A DNA stretch of 42,521 nucleotides from Acidobacteriota bacterium (GTDB taxonomy: Bacteria; Acidobacteriota; Vicinamibacteria; Vicinamibacterales; Fen-181). This document shows, one piece after another, positions 1-12,308 of this stretch; position 1 is the first letter of the stretch; every line of letters starts with the position of its first letter. The notes beneath the pieces were generated by a model. The model ran no database searches and was not told where the DNA came from. It saw nothing but the letters and a program-made list of their open reading frames with translations. The translations under genes and the position numbers were made by a program. The stretch covers positions 1 to 42,521 of the forward strand of contig PMZR01000016.1 of assembly GCA_003170135.1 (NCBI GenBank), in the 5' to 3' direction.

Positions 1-125
1 GGCTGCGCCTGGTTCAACGCCGCTTGCAGGTTCCCGCCAGCCGGAACCGTGATGATGCCGGCTGCAGCGGTCGTTGCAACCGTCAGAAGGCCGAAGAGCG
101 CCAAAGCCATCACACGTCGGGTCAT
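1..125 (-). CDS. Secreted beta-helix protein, N-terminal fragment (cut by window edge)
   Basis: Only the first 41 codons lie in the window. The start ATG reads on the minus strand from 125. The product begins MTRRVMALALFGLLTV, a signal peptide ending in an Ala-rich stretch, followed by GIITVPAGGNLQAALNQAQ. That segment is nearly identical to the mature N-terminus of the next gene (719–3064, GIITVPAGADLQAALNQAQ), so the two are adjacent paralogues in the same orientation. Proteins starting with this segment usually continue into a right-handed parallel beta-helix (pectate-lyase-like) fold; that fold is inferred here from the paralogue. The rest of the gene lies to the left of the window. Confidence 0.8.
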   Translation of the reverse strand, partial: MTRRVMALALFGLLTVATTAAAGIITVPAGGNLQAALNQAQ

Positions 126-589
126 TGCTCAATCCCCTGTCCCCAGCGGCCCGCGAGACGACGTGCAGGTCCCGGAGATCTCACCGATTGACATCACCAC
201 GCAGGCAGACACTCAACCCGGAAACCGGTGACCGGTTTCGCTCGCCGCATCCGGAGCGTCGAGCCATTCCCGGAACGCGCCGCCACTGCGCGCACAAGGG
301 CGCAGCGGAAGGGAATCGGGACTCGTGAGTGGAAGGGGTCGACTAGGGGCGACGCCTGCGTGAACCTCGGAGATTCGTGCGTCGGTCGGGCTAGGGGGCA
401 AAGAAAGTGCCGCGCCGGTTCAGGCGGTTTCTCGAAGGATCGGACCACCCAACGGCGTCAGCTCAACAACAAACATGTAAGTGAAATTACAAAAACGGCT
501 CAGTCGGCCTGGTCTCGCGCGATGGATGGGCGCGTCGAGCGCACGGCGCCGGCAAATTCGTGCCGTTCTGAGACGCGACGGGACTGAAA
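126..589. other. Intergenic region upstream of the cut beta-helix gene
   Basis: No convincing gene: the short ORFs here lack family resemblance and overlap on both strands. It is the 5' region of the minus-strand gene at 1–125. An ATTACAAA motif at 486–493 (TTTGTAAT on the minus strand) sits in a relatively AT-rich patch. The same motif recurs upstream of the neighbouring paralogue at 3330–3337, so it may be a shared regulatory element. Confidence 0.4.
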
Positions 590-633
590 CCGTGATCGCG
601 ACCGGCTGAAGGCCGGTCGGGGCGTGATCACGG
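590..633. repeat. Two-part palindrome with TGAAG loop
   Basis: The outer arms CCGTGATC (590–597) and GATCACGG (626–633) enclose an inner stem GACCGGC (600–606) and GCCGGTC (612–618) with loop TGAAG. It lies downstream of the stop codon of the minus-strand gene 719–3064. It resembles the palindromes at 668–713, 14666–14685 and 35522–35537, which also carry a TGAA-type core or arm. A role as a transcript-end hairpin or REP-like element is inferred. Confidence 0.6.
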
Positions 634-667
634 CGATGCATGAAGACCCACGGCGAACCCGTGCTGC

Positions 668-713
668 CTGAAGTCCGCGGTCCCGCAGCGGGCGCGGGAC
701 CGCCGGACTTCAG
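668..713 (-). terminator. Strong stem-loop just past the beta-helix gene stop
   Basis: CTGAAGTCCG at 668–677 pairs with CGGACTTCAG at 704–713, and the pairing continues for nine more base pairs (678–686 with 694–702) with one bulged C at 703. The loop is 687–693. The stem begins 6 bases beyond the TAA stop of the minus-strand gene (719–721). There is no U-tract, so it may act with Rho or protect the mRNA 3' end. Confidence 0.6.
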
Positions 714-718
714 CACCA

Positions 719-3064
719 TTACTTGTCGTACTTGGTGCGCCGCGAAATGGCGGTGTACGAAACCGGCACCCGGGGCCGGGCGCCGCTGGTGGACATCACC
801 ACGTTGTCGAAGCTCGCCGTGGTCGCCCTATAGACGTCATGGCTACACACGGCGAGTCCCACGTACACCTTCCCGGCCGCGCTCACGCTCGTCGTGCCGA
901 TGACCGTCCAACGCACGGCGTCGGCCGACGCGTAGGCGGTGACGACCGCGCCCGCGCGAATGAGCTTCAACCAGACACCGGGCGCGCCGCTGCCGTTCGC
1001 CACAACCGTGGTCGCACCGCCGGTTGTCGCACGGGCCAGGAACTCGAGGCCGTGCGGAGTCAGGTTCAACAGCGCACCCGCGGCGCCTGCGCCAAGCGTC
1101 TCGCGGATCATGACCCCGGCCTTGGCCGACGCATGCGTGTTTTGGAGCGCCCGCACGCGCGCGACGATCTGGCCGTCGGCGGCGAGCGGCTGGTACACGA
1201 ACCGGAACGCATCGGCCGTGCCCCAGATGTCCGCGCCAGCCGAGGTGATAGTGAAGACGCCGTTGCCGTAACTTGCGCTTCCGCTCACGCTGAGGCTCCC
1301 GACGTCCTGGGCGATATACGGCGTGCCCGTCACGACGGTTGGCGCCGCGGTCGCTGAAGGCATGGGAGACGACGCGGGCGGGGCCGGGGCTGGTGTCGGC
1401 GTTGGCGTGGGCGCCGGTGCAGGTGCGGGCGCCGGAGCCGGTGCGGGCGCCGGTGCGGGCGCCGGAGCCGGTGCGGGCGCCGGTGCGGGCGTCGGAGCCG
1501 GAGCAGGTGCGGGCGCGGGGGCCGGCGCGGGCGTCGGATCCGACGGCGGCGGCGCCGTCGAGGAGGCGAGCGCGGCGTTGAGCGCGGCGATGTCGGCGCC
1601 CGGGTCCTTGCCGTCGGTGCCCATCGTCTTGTACGGGCACGACGACGCCAGGTGGTAATCGCCGCCCGACTGGTTCACGAAACCCACCGCGCCGTAGTTG
1701 GCCGGGAAGTAGTTGCCCGCCGGGTACGAGGACTGCGCCCCGCACGCCACGAACAGGTTGTCCGCGAACACGCCGTCGGGGAAGTACTTCGCCACCGCGA
1801 CGCTCGCCGACCCCGCCGAGTCCCCCACGATCCCGTACACCGCCGTGTTGACGATGTTGTTCGTCATCACGAAGTGATAGCTCGCCGTGTTGTACCCGTA
1901 GACCGCGCTGTCGGTGTGGAACGCCGTGTTGTGATCCACCGTCACGTAGGGCGTCTCGCTGATGAGCATCATCCGCCCGCTGCCGCCCCAGGCGCTCGAA
2001 CTCACGTCCTCGAGCACGTTGTTGCAAAACGTCAGGTGGTTGGTCTGCTGGCTCGGGTGCTCGTCGTCCCACCCCAGCACGTTCCACCCGCCCGACACGT
2101 GCCGCACCAGGTTGTTGCTGAACGTCACCCGCTGCACGATCGTCCACAGGTTGTCGCCATACTGGTTGCGCGGCGTGATGACAATGCCGTAGCCCGGCTG
2201 CGCCGACTGCCAGTTGTTCTCGATGATGTTCCCGTCGATCACCACGTCCTGCGCGTGCTTCAACTCGATCAGGTTCTTCACCGTCCAACCCTGCGTCCGC
2301 CACGCCAACTGCTTGGTCACGTAGTTGTTGCGGAACTGGATGTTGGTCGGCGTCACGTTCGGGATGAACATGCTGCTGCCGCCGATGAGGAAGTTCTCGC
2401 CCGCCGCCTCCAGGTAGTTGTTCACGATCGTGTACGGGCCCGGCCCGTTCCACCCGGCGATGGCCTGCGAGTCGTTCCCCGCATACTTGATCTCGGCAAT
2501 GTAGTTGTTCGAGATCGTCGTCTTGGCGCTGTTGAGCGCGATGCCGCGCAACTGCGGCACGTTCGGGTAGCTGTGCAGGTAGCACCGGTCCACAATCAGG
2601 TCGTGCGGCACCACCGCCAGCGTGTTCTGCGTCGAATCGGCGCTGCCCAGCGCGATGAGCGAGCCGGTGCCGCTCGGGTTCGGCAGGAACTCGAGGAACT
2701 CGAGGATGTAGTAACTCGCCGACGGCGCCGTCGCAATCGGCGGCGCGCCGCCCGCGCCCGCCGGCGCCTGCAGTTTCGGCAGCGCGCTGGCGTAGGCCGG
2801 CGTGATGCGCTGCCCCGCCGCGGGCAGGCTCGCATCGGCCGCCGCCGACCGGATCGTGATGTAGCTCGTGCCGTTCTTCGCGGGCAACACGAAATTGCCG
2901 GTGTAGGTCGCGCCCGCCGCCAGCAGGATCGTGTCGCCGGGCTGCGCCTGGTTCAACGCCGCCTGCAGGTCCGCGCCCGCTGGAACCGTGATGATGCCGG
3001 CGTGCGCGCTACCCACCACGAAGACGAGACCGGAAAACACAAACGCCGTCAGGCGTCGCATCAT
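719..3064 (-). CDS. Secreted right-handed beta-helix protein with Pro-Ala linker and C-terminal concanavalin-like domain
   Basis: The product is 781 residues from the ATG at 3064, chosen because AAGGAG lies five bases upstream and because the N-terminus then aligns with the paralogue at 1–125. Residues 1–22 are a signal peptide (MMRRL, hydrophobic core, SAHA). Residues 23–500 begin GIITVPAGADLQ and show repeated Asn-rich rungs (NNYI, NNYL, NNYV, NNLV), typical of parallel beta-helix polysaccharide lyases and related carbohydrate-binding proteins. Residues about 508–570 are a Pro-Ala repeat linker. Residues about 575–760 resemble DUF1349/regulation-of-enolase-type concanavalin-like domains (WGTADAFRFVYQPL, GVMIRETL, FDNVVM). 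It is likely exported and acts on or binds a polysaccharide. No catalytic residues can be assigned by eye, so enzyme activity is unproven. Confidence 0.8.
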   Translation of the reverse strand: MMRRLTAFVFSGLVFVVGSAHAGIITVPAGADLQAALNQAQPGDTILLAAGATYTGNFVLPAKNGTSYITIRSAAADASLPAAGQRITPAYASALPKLQAPAGAGGAPPIATAPSASYYILEFLEFLPNPSGTGSLIALGSADSTQNTLAVVPHDLIVDRCYLHSYPNVPQLRGIALNSAKTTISNNYIAEIKYAGNDSQAIAGWNGPGPYTIVNNYLEAAGENFLIGGSSMFIPNVTPTNIQFRNNYVTKQLAWRTQGWTVKNLIELKHAQDVVIDGNIIENNWQSAQPGYGIVITPRNQYGDNLWTIVQRVTFSNNLVRHVSGGWNVLGWDDEHPSQQTNHLTFCNNVLEDVSSSAWGGSGRMMLISETPYVTVDHNTAFHTDSAVYGYNTASYHFVMTNNIVNTAVYGIVGDSAGSASVAVAKYFPDGVFADNLFVACGAQSSYPAGNYFPANYGAVGFVNQSGGDYHLASSCPYKTMGTDGKDPGADIAALNAALASSTAPPPSDPTPAPAPAPAPAPAPTPAPAPAPAPAPAPAPAPAPAPAPAPAPTPTPTPAPAPPASSPMPSATAAPTVVTGTPYIAQDVGSLSVSGSASYGNGVFTITSAGADIWGTADAFRFVYQPLAADGQIVARVRALQNTHASAKAGVMIRETLGAGAAGALLNLTPHGLEFLARATTGGATTVVANGSGAPGVWLKLIRAGAVVTAYASADAVRWTVIGTTSVSAAGKVYVGLAVCSHDVYRATTASFDNVVMSTSGARPRVPVSYTAISRRTKYDK
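1380..1540. repeat. GC-rich tandem repeat coding a Pro-Ala linker
   Basis: Units of 6 to 12 bases built on GGTGCGGGC and GCCGGAGCC repeat across about 160 bases and are read in the minus-strand gene as (Pro-Ala)n with a few Thr. The repeat joins the beta-helix domain to the C-terminal domain. Length variation between strains is plausible. Confidence 0.75.
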
Positions 3065-3354
3065 GGACGCTCCTTGTATTTGCAGAAGTGAATCGAGGGT
3101 GCCAGCAACGAAGCGGCAGGCGTCGTTACTGAAGGAGGCGAAGGGCACGATCGGCCGCGACGCAGGAAATCACGCCTGCCTGTCACGACGCGGAAGCGTC
3201 GTGTCACGACCGAGCGTCGTTTGTGCCCGTGACGCGGAGAATCGCAAGGCGGGTACCGACCCTGATTGCCCGGATTTGCCCACTAATGCACGGAAGGCGA
3301 ACGCGGGCGATTACAGATCCGTGGGCGAGATTACAAATCTGGGGGGTCGGGAGC
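3065..3354. other. Upstream region of the beta-helix gene with hairpin and repeated ATTACA motif
   Basis: No gene is supported. A perfect 8-bp stem CACGACGC/GCGTCGTG with GGAA tetraloop lies at 3184–3203. Two similar motifs, GGGCGATTACAGATC (3305–3319) and GGGCGAGATTACAAATC (3323–3339), stand 18 bases apart as direct repeats and could be operator or promoter elements for the minus-strand gene; a related ATTACAAA lies upstream of its paralogue. Confidence 0.45.
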
Positions 3355-3403
3355 GTGGACTGGGGACTGCAACGAGGGACCAAGGACCAGGGACCCGGGA
3401 CCA
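3355..3403. repeat. Heptad repeat array, GGGACCA type
   Basis: Four contiguous 7-base units at 3376–3403 (GGGACCA, AGGACCA, GGGACCC, GGGACCA) follow two looser units at 3355–3369. It is intergenic, between the zinc-ribbon gene and the promoter region of the beta-helix gene. It is one of at least nine period-7 arrays in the window. Confidence 0.75.
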
Positions 3404-3418
3404 GCCGGAAAGATGTGT

Positions 3419-3700
3419 CTACGCTCCCTTGATCCAGATCAGTTCCATGCAGCGAGGACAGGCGTAGGCGATCCGGAGATCGTCTTCGAAGCTCACGAAG
3501 CCGCCGTGCGCGCGGCATGAGCAGGCGGGGCAAATCGCGGGCGTGCTGGCCTGGATGGTCGAAATGCGGAGCCGCCGGCCGGTTCGCGGGTCGGGGACGA
3601 ACGAAGGAGGCGGAACCGTTGGCCGGATCACGGGCGCCTGACCGTCAGCGGCCTGCCACTGGAAGACGCCGCAATACAGGTCCGTGCGTTCGTAGCTCAT
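3419..3700 (-). CDS. Small zinc-ribbon protein of unknown function
   Basis: The product is 93 residues with two Cys pairs, CPAC (57–60, with a further Cys62) and CPRC (81–84), the arrangement of a small zinc ribbon. The N-terminal half is Pro-rich and has no recognisable domain. The start at 3700 lacks a Shine-Dalgarno sequence, but TACCAT stands nine bases upstream (3710–3715 on the minus strand), so the mRNA may be leaderless or nearly so. The same TACCATCCGGG string precedes the helicase gene start at 18987. The partner and role are unknown. Confidence 0.6.
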   Translation of the reverse strand: MSYERTDLYCGVFQWQAADGQAPVIRPTVPPPSFVPDPRTGRRLRISTIQASTPAICPACSCRAHGGFVSFEDDLRIAYACPRCMELIWIKGA

Positions 3701-3770
3701 CGGGCCCGGATGGTAGCATACGGATCCTGGACCCGCAACATCTTGCGGTATCCGGACCGTCGAGCCGTCA

Positions 3771-3799
3771 TTGACCGAGCCGGAACCCGATGTTAGGCT
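3771..3799 (+). promoter_or_regulatory. Promoter for tRNA-Leu
   Basis: TTGACC (3771–3776), a 17-base spacer and TAGGCT (3794–3799) form a good vegetative promoter. The expected start, near 3806, is about nine bases before the mature tRNA. Confidence 0.6.
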
Positions 3800-3814
3800 G
3801 TTGAAGCACTAGCT

Positions 3815-3901
3815 GCGAAAGTGGCGGAACTGGCAGACGCGCCGGACTTAGGATCCGGTAGCCGCAAGGCTATGGGGGTTCAAGTCCCCCCTTTCGCACC
3901 A
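3815..3901 (+). tRNA. tRNA-Leu (anticodon UAG)
   Basis: The acceptor stem GCGAAAG (3815–3821) pairs with CTTTCGC (3891–3897). The anticodon stem CCGGA/TCCGG holds the loop CTTAGGA, giving anticodon TAG, which reads CUN leucine codons. A long variable arm (TAGCC-GCAA-GGCTA) marks the class II structure of tRNA-Leu, and the T-loop GTTCAAGTC is canonical. The 3' CCA is encoded (3899–3901). Confidence 0.97.
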
Positions 3902-3969
3902 ACCTTCGCTCGCTTGCGGATGAAGCTCTCGTCCTCAGCGAGCTTCGGTTGGCAAGCCATGCGAAGGTT
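3901..3969. repeat. Nested palindrome directly after tRNA-Leu
   Basis: Three nested arm pairs share one centre: AACCTTCGC (3901–3909) with GCGAAGGTT (3961–3969), GCTTGC (3912–3917) with GCAAGC (3952–3957), and GAAGCTC (3922–3928) with GAGCTTC (3940–3946). GCCATGCGAAGGT at 3956–3968 recurs exactly at 4009–4021. It could end the tRNA transcript or be an old mobile palindromic element targeting the tRNA 3' end. Confidence 0.6.
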
Positions 3970-4056
3970 GTCCACCGAAGCTGGCCGAGCACGGAAAGCC
4001 ACGCGCAGGCCATGCGAAGGTGGACGCCCAGTTTCGGCCCGTTCAAACCAGCGACC

Positions 4057-4081
4057 GCCAGGCCCGGAAGGGCCCTGGCGC
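4057..4081 (+). other. Stem-loop before trigger factor gene
   Basis: CGCCAGG pairs with CCTGGCG, and after one bulge CCC pairs with GGG, closing a short loop GAA-type. It lies 33 bases before the tig start, so it may be an upstream transcript terminator rather than part of the tig mRNA. There is no U-tract. Confidence 0.4.
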
Positions 4082-4104
4082 TGTAGCACGCCCTTCGATT
4101 TACC

Positions 4105-4110
4105 GATAAT
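4105..4110 (+). promoter_or_regulatory. -10-like hexamer next to tig start
   Basis: GATAAT lies three bases before the tig ATG, and no Shine-Dalgarno sequence is present. Transcription would begin at or within a few bases of the start codon, as expected for a leaderless mRNA. No clear -35 is visible. Confidence 0.4.
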
Positions 4111-4113
4111 CTC

Positions 4114-5391
4114 ATGAAGACAGAGTTCGTCGACGTGAATGAAACGCGCAAGAACCTGACGGTCGAGATCCCGAGCGCGGACGTGGATGCGGAGATCGAT
4201 CGGATCTCGCGCAACTACGGCCGTGCCGCGCGGGTCCCGGGATTCCGGCCAGGCAAGGTTCCGCAGCGGCTGGTCCGGCAGCGGTTCCGGGAGCAGATCC
4301 TGCACGACGTCGCCCACGAGCTGATCCCGCGCGCCGTCGATAATGCGCTGCGCGAGCGCGGGGTCGAGCCGGTGGACACGCCCGACATCCGGGACGTGGT
4401 CGTCGAAGAAGGACAGCCCCTGAAGTTCACGGCGACGTTCGAGACCGTGCCGCCGATCGACCCCGGCGACTGCCAGGCAATCCGCCTGACGCGGCCGGCG
4501 GCCCACGTGGACGAGGCGGCGGTGGACCAGGCCCTCGAACGGCTGCGCGAGCGGGCCGCCCGCTACGAGCCGGTCGAGGATCGGAGCATCGAGACCGGCG
4601 ACACGGTCGTCGTGGATCTCGAGCGACGGACGGCGGGAAGCGAGGAGGCGGACCGTCACGAGAACGTGTCGGTGGAGATTGGCGCCGCCGTGAACCCGCC
4701 GGGATTCGACGAGGCGCTGACGGGGCTGGCGGCGGGCGCTCACAAGAACTTCACCGCGCGCTACCCGGCCGACTACGCGATCAAGGAACTGGCCGGCACC
4801 GAGGTCGATTACGCGGTGGAGGTCAAGACCATCCGGCGCCGCGTCATCCCGGCCCTCGACGACGAGTTCGCCAAGGACCTGGGTGAGTTCACGACGCTCG
4901 CCGAGCTGCGCGATCGCGTCCGCGGCGATCTGGCGCAGGCGGCCGAGCAGGACGCCGACCGCGAGGTGCGGGCGGCGCTGCTCAAGCAGCTGGCCGGGCG
5001 GGTGACCTTCGAGGTGCCGGGCGCGCTCGTCGAGCGCGAGATCGATCGGCGCATCGAGGACTTCGTGCGGCGGCTGCTCGAACAGCAGGTGGATCCGCGG
5101 CGGGCGAACATCGACTGGGAGGAGATGCGGAAGAGCCAGCGCGGGCCGTCCGAAGAGGCGGTGCGCGCGGCGCTCGTGCTGGACGAGGTGGCGCGCCGGC
5201 AGACACTCGCGGTCTCGGCCGAGGAGGTCGAGGGCGAGATGGCGCGCTACGCCGAGCGCACGGGTCGCAGCGTGCAGGCCGTGCGCGCGCAACTCGAGAA
5301 AGAAGGCGCGATCTCGAGGCTCTACGCGGGGTTGCGGCGGGAGAAGGCCGTTGACTTCCTGCTGGCGTGTGCTACCATCGATCGAACGTAG
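4114..5391 (+). CDS. tig: Trigger factor (ribosome-associated chaperone and prolyl isomerase)
   Basis: The product is 425 residues, close to the family length of about 430. The N-terminal ribosome-binding domain carries the signature GFRPGK at residues 43–48 in the usual context ([15 protein letters not shown]). A central FKBP-type isomerase domain runs from about 155 to 245 ([11 protein letters not shown], then [13 protein letters not shown]). The rest is the helical C-terminal chaperone domain that cradles nascent chains. Trigger factor binds ribosomal protein L23 at the exit tunnel and delays misfolding. It heads the tig–clpP–clpX–lon block, a common order that joins folding to proteolysis. 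The clpP start codon lies about 110 bases after the tig stop. Confidence 0.95.
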   Translation: MKTEFVDVNETRKNLTVEIPSADVDAEIDRISRNYGRAARVPGFRPGKVPQRLVRQRFREQILHDVAHELIPRAVDNALRERGVEPVDTPDIRDVVVEEGQPLKFTATFETVPPIDPGDCQAIRLTRPAAHVDEAAVDQALERLRERAARYEPVEDRSIETGDTVVVDLERRTAGSEEADRHENVSVEIGAAVNPPGFDEALTGLAAGAHKNFTARYPADYAIKELAGTEVDYAVEVKTIRRRVIPALDDEFAKDLGEFTTLAELRDRVRGDLAQAAEQDADREVRAALLKQLAGRVTFEVPGALVEREIDRRIEDFVRRLLEQQVDPRRANIDWEEMRKSQRGPSEEAVRAALVLDEVARRQTLAVSAEEVEGEMARYAERTGRSVQAVRAQLEKEGAISRLYAGLRREKAVDFLLACATIDRT

Positions 5392-5498
5392 CCTGCCGCC
5401 CACACTCCAGCACCATCACGCTCGGCCGGCACGACCCGCGGCCGATCGACTATCCGACAACCGGCGATGGGCGGATCGCCTTTCGACGACACCTCTCT

Positions 5499-6116
5499 AT
5501 GCCGACAGCACTTCCCGACCTGCGGATGCAGCTGGTGCCGATGGTGGTCGAGCAGACCAGCCGGGGCGAGCGCGCCTACGACATCTTCTCGCGGCTGCTG
5601 CGCGACAACATCATCTTCATCGGCACGCCGGTCGACGACCAGATCGCCAACCTGGTCATCGCGCAGATGCTGTTCCTCGAGGCGGAAGACCCCGAACGGG
5701 ACATCCTCCTCTACATCAACAGCCCCGGCGGATCGATCACGGCGGGCATGGCCATCTACGACACGATGCAGTTCATCCGGCCGGGCGTGCAGACCTACTG
5801 CCTCGGGCAGGCGGCGTCGATGGCGGCGGTCCTGCTGGCGGGCGGGGGCAAGGGCAAGCGGTTCTCGCTGCCGAACTCGCGCGTGCTGATCCACCAGCCG
5901 TGGATTCAGGGCGGGCTCAGCGGCCAGGCGACCGACATCGACATCCATGCCCGCGAGTTGCTGCGGACGCGCGAGCGCCTCAACGAGATCCTGGCCAAGC
6001 ACACGGGGCAGCCGCTCAAGCGGATCCAGGACGACACCGAGCGCGACTACATCCTGACGGCGGAGCAGGCCAAGGAATACGGTATCATTGACGACGTCAT
6101 CTGGAAGCGCGTGTAA
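5499..6116 (+). CDS. clpP: ATP-dependent Clp protease proteolytic subunit
   Basis: The product is 205 residues from the ATG at 5499. The frame is open further upstream, but this start gives the normal family length with a short propeptide before the conserved [17 protein letters not shown]. The serine protease triad is visible: Ser107 in GQAASM, His132 in IHQP and Asp179 in DDTERD. ClpP forms a double heptameric barrel that degrades proteins fed in by ClpX, whose gene follows 11 bases downstream; the two are surely co-transcribed. Confidence 0.95.
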   Translation: MPTALPDLRMQLVPMVVEQTSRGERAYDIFSRLLRDNIIFIGTPVDDQIANLVIAQMLFLEAEDPERDILLYINSPGGSITAGMAIYDTMQFIRPGVQTYCLGQAASMAAVLLAGGGKGKRFSLPNSRVLIHQPWIQGGLSGQATDIDIHARELLRTRERLNEILAKHTGQPLKRIQDDTERDYILTAEQAKEYGIIDDVIWKRV

Positions 6117-6127
6117 GGGTTTCGCTT

Positions 6128-7375
<1,248 letters not shown>

Positions 7376-7395
7376 GGGCGACCCGGACGGTCACC

Positions 7396-7415
7396 CTTGC
7401 GCAATTGCGCGCAAG
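7396..7415 (+). terminator. Hairpin after clpX
   Basis: CTTGCGC (7396–7402) pairs with GCGCAAG (7409–7415) around a six-base loop AATTGC. It lies 20 bases past the clpX stop and before the lon promoter. No U-tract follows, so termination strength is uncertain. Confidence 0.5.
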
Positions 7416-7439
7416 CGCGTGCACGCATCGCGCGACGGC

Positions 7440-7468
7440 TTGAGTCTTGCCACCCGTCAGCCGATAAT
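7440..7468 (+). promoter_or_regulatory. Promoter for lon
   Basis: TTGAGT (7440–7445), a 17-base spacer and GATAAT (7463–7468) match a vegetative sigma-70-type promoter. The predicted start near 7475 gives a leader of about 100 bases before the lon ATG. No CIRCE element was seen. Confidence 0.65.
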
Positions 7469-7574
7469 CGAAGAGAAGGGCGCCGGCACCCCGCGGCCAT
7501 CAGGCGCAACGCCCGTGTCCGGACGCGCGGGCCAGCCGGGCTCGTAGCCGTTCGGACCACAGACCCAGGAATCC

Positions 7575-9962
<2,388 letters not shown>

Positions 9963-9979
9963 AGCCGTTCGCAATCAAC

Positions 9980-10034
9980 CGTTGACCGTGGACCGTGGTG
10001 ACATGACGGTCGACGAGTGACTGTCGACTGGTGA
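9980..10034. repeat. Degenerate heptad repeat array, GACC/GACT type
   Basis: About eight units of seven bases (one of eight) with a GAC core follow one another: GTTGACC, GTGGACC, GTGGTGAC, ATGACGG, TCGACGA, GTGACTG, TCGACTG, GTGACC. They fill most of the gap between lon and engB. Confidence 0.65.
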
Positions 10035-10083
10035 CCCCCTACGGCCGCCCGCGGGGTTCGGACGGGCGCTGTCGATACCCGGA

Positions 10084-10725
10084 TTGAAAATCGATTCCGT
10101 CGAGTTCGTGCGCAGCGGCACCGGCGCGGGCGATCTGCCCGACGCCGGCGTGCCCGAGCTCTCGATGGTCGGCCGATCGAACGTCGGCAAGTCGGCGCTC
10201 ATCAACGGGCTGGTGAAACACCCCGTGGCGCGCACGAGCGCGACCCCCGGCAAAACGCGCCTGGTCAACGTCTACCGCGTCGTCACGCCGCCGACCGGCC
10301 CGTTCTACCTTGTGGACCTGCCGGGGTACGGCTACGCACGCAAGGAAGCGCGCGCCGAGTTCGAGACGATGGCGCGCCTGTATTTCGCCCGGGCCGCGCG
10401 GCCGCGGACGACCTCCGAGGTCATTCGCGAGACCCCCATTGGCGTCCTTCTTGCGTTGGATGCCCGGCATCCCGGCATGGAGGCCGACCTGGCGACGGCG
10501 CGATGGTTGCGCGATCGCCAGTTCGAGCCGCTCGTCGTCGTCACCAAGATCGACAAGTTGTCGCGCAACGAGCGCGCCAAGGCGCTCGACCGATTCGAGC
10601 AGTTGTTTGGACAGCCGGTGCTGGCCGTATCGGCCGTGACCGGCGAAGGAATGGAAGATCTGTGGAGACAAATGGTGTCGTGGGTAGTGTCGACAACGGC
10701 CAGCCGGCCGCCGTCCCGCCCGTAG
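10084..10725 (+). CDS. engB: Ribosome biogenesis GTP-binding protein EngB/YsxC
   Basis: The product is 213 residues from a TTG start, chosen because the conserved N-terminus (VEFVRSG) begins here; family length is about 200. GTPase motifs are clear: G1 GRSNVGKS at 30–37, G3 DLPG at 78–81 followed by YGYA, and G4 TKID at 154–157. EngB (YsxC/YihA) acts late in 50S subunit assembly. The region between the G3 and G4 motifs is slightly longer than usual ([12 protein letters not shown]). The 3' end overlaps the likely rho start. Confidence 0.93.
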   Translation: MKIDSVEFVRSGTGAGDLPDAGVPELSMVGRSNVGKSALINGLVKHPVARTSATPGKTRLVNVYRVVTPPTGPFYLVDLPGYGYARKEARAEFETMARLYFARAARPRTTSEVIRETPIGVLLALDARHPGMEADLATARWLRDRQFEPLVVVTKIDKLSRNERAKALDRFEQLFGQPVLAVSAVTGEGMEDLWRQMVSWVVSTTASRPPSRP

Positions 10726-11978
10726 AACTCTCAACGCTGAAAGACATGAACATCCGGGCGCTCACCGACATCGCGCGGGAGCTCGAGGTGCCGAACGCCA
10801 CCGGCATGCGCAAGCAGGAACTGATCTTCGAGATCCTGCGCGTGCGGGCGGAGCGCACCGGCGCGCTCTTCTCCGAGGGCGTGCTCGAGACCCTGCCCGA
10901 CGGGTACGGGTTCCTGCGCGCGCCGGACTACAACTACCTGGCGGGCCCGGACGACATCTACGTCTCGCCCTCGCAGATCCGGCGCTTCGACCTGCAGACC
11001 GGCGACACGGTGTCCGGCCAGATCCGGCCGCCGAAGGAAGGCGAGCGCTACTTCGCGCTGCTGCGCGTCGAGGCGGTCAACTTCGAGCCGCCCGAGAAAA
11101 TCCGCACCCGCGTGTTCTTCGAGAACCTCACGCCGCTCTACCCGCAGGAGAAGTTCGCGCTCGAAACCGAGGGCGACAACCTGTCGGCGCGCGTGCTCGA
11201 TCTCATGGTGCCGATCGGCAAGGGCCAGCGCGGCCTCATCGTCTCGCCGCCGCGCACGGGCAAGACGATGCTGCTCCAGAACATCGCGAACAGCATCGCG
11301 AAGAACCATCCGGACGTGTACCTGATCGTGCTGCTCATCGACGAGCGGCCCGAGGAAGTGACCGACATGCAGCGGTCCGTGCGCGGCGAGGTCGTCTCCT
11401 CGACCTTCGACGAACCGGCGCAGCGCCACGTACAGGTGGCCGAGATGGTCATCGAGAAGGCGAAGCGCCTGGTGGAGCACAAGAAAGACGTCGTGATCCT
11501 GCTCGACTCGATCACGCGGCTGGCGCGCGCCTACAACACGATCTCGCCCCCGTCGGGCAAGATCCTCTCCGGCGGCGTGGACAGCAACGCCCTGCAGCGC
11601 CCGAAGCGGTTCTTCGGCGCGGCGCGCAACATCGAGGACGGCGGTTCGCTGACCATCATCTCGACCGCGCTCATCGACACCGGATCGCGCATGGACGACG
11701 TGATCTTCGAAGAGTTCAAGGGCACCGGCAACCTGGAAATCCACCTCGACCGCAAGCTGGCCGACCGCCGCGTGTTCCCCGCCATCGACATCGCGAAAAG
11801 CGGCACCCGCAAGGAGGAACTGCTGCTGCCGAAGGCGGATCTCAATCGGATCTGGGTCCTGCGCAAGGTCCTGAACCCGCTGTCGCCGCCCGAAGCGATG
11901 GAACTGCTGTTGTCGAAGATGGGGAAGACGAAGACGAACTCGGAGTTCCTGGCGGCGATGACGAACGGGGGGAAGTGA
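10662..11978 (+). CDS. rho: Transcription termination factor Rho
   Basis: The product is about 438 residues. GTG at 10662 is preferred because GGAAG lies four bases upstream, and because alignment with known Rho needs the segment [14 protein letters not shown], which starts before the first in-frame ATG (10746). GTG at 10680 is an alternative. Either start overlaps engB by 46–64 bases. An N-terminal Rho domain, the RNA-binding cold-shock fold ([19 protein letters not shown]), Walker A PPRTGKT, Walker [10 protein letters not shown] and the R-loop GTRKEELL are all present. Rho is a hexameric RNA helicase that ends transcription. It fits a genome in which many hairpins lack U-tracts. Confidence 0.95.
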   Translation: METNGVVGSVDNGQPAAVPPVELSTLKDMNIRALTDIARELEVPNATGMRKQELIFEILRVRAERTGALFSEGVLETLPDGYGFLRAPDYNYLAGPDDIYVSPSQIRRFDLQTGDTVSGQIRPPKEGERYFALLRVEAVNFEPPEKIRTRVFFENLTPLYPQEKFALETEGDNLSARVLDLMVPIGKGQRGLIVSPPRTGKTMLLQNIANSIAKNHPDVYLIVLLIDERPEEVTDMQRSVRGEVVSSTFDEPAQRHVQVAEMVIEKAKRLVEHKKDVVILLDSITRLARAYNTISPPSGKILSGGVDSNALQRPKRFFGAARNIEDGGSLTIISTALIDTGSRMDDVIFEEFKGTGNLEIHLDRKLADRRVFPAIDIAKSGTRKEELLLPKADLNRIWVLRKVLNPLSPPEAMELLLSKMGKTKTNSEFLAAMTNGGK

Positions 11979-11983
11979 GGGAA

Positions 11984-12018
11984 GTCCGGAGTCCGACGTC
12001 CGACGTCCGACGTCCGAG
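11984..12018. repeat. Heptad repeat array, GTCCGAC type
   Basis: Five perfect-length 7-base units cover exactly 35 bases: GTCCGGA, GTCCGAC three times, GTCCGAG. The array begins six bases after the rho stop. The same heptad forms two arrays inside the exonuclease gene at 15867–15945. Confidence 0.85.
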
Positions 12019-12161
12019 GGGGTTGCGGCCGGGCAATCCGCCGGAATCAGCCGCGAACATCCGTCGCGGGCGACTCCGACGTTCCAGAGTGACTTGCTAT
12101 GCTTCGAGAGTAGCGGCCCCACGTAACATCAGGATGACGGGCACGTTTCGCCCGCGTAAAT

Positions 12162-12305
12162 TCATTTCCCCGCCTCACGCGCTTGCTCCCCGCCCGCCAG
12201 CCAGTCGGCGATCCGCTCGCGGCTCCAGTGATGGTCGTCATTGAGGTGGATGAGCAGGCTGTCGAGCAGCAGGCGGTTGGGACAGTCGGCCGGGCACTTC
12301 CGCAC
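12162..12305 (-). CDS. Small HLND.H.W.RE.IADW-motif protein or fragment
   Basis: From a GTG at 12305 the frame codes 47 residues, including CPADC and the stretch IHLNDDHHWSRERIADWL. I recognise the pattern HLND-x-H-x-W-x-RE-x-IADW from small proteins of phage and environmental bacteria with no assigned function. No Shine-Dalgarno sequence precedes the start, and the homology of a TPR remnant on the opposite strand begins just three bases away (12309), so this may be a truncated gene at a rearrangement junction rather than an intact one. Confidence 0.4.
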   Translation of the reverse strand: MRKCPADCPNRLLLDSLLIHLNDDHHWSRERIADWLAGGEQAREAGK

Positions 12306-12308
12306 GGG

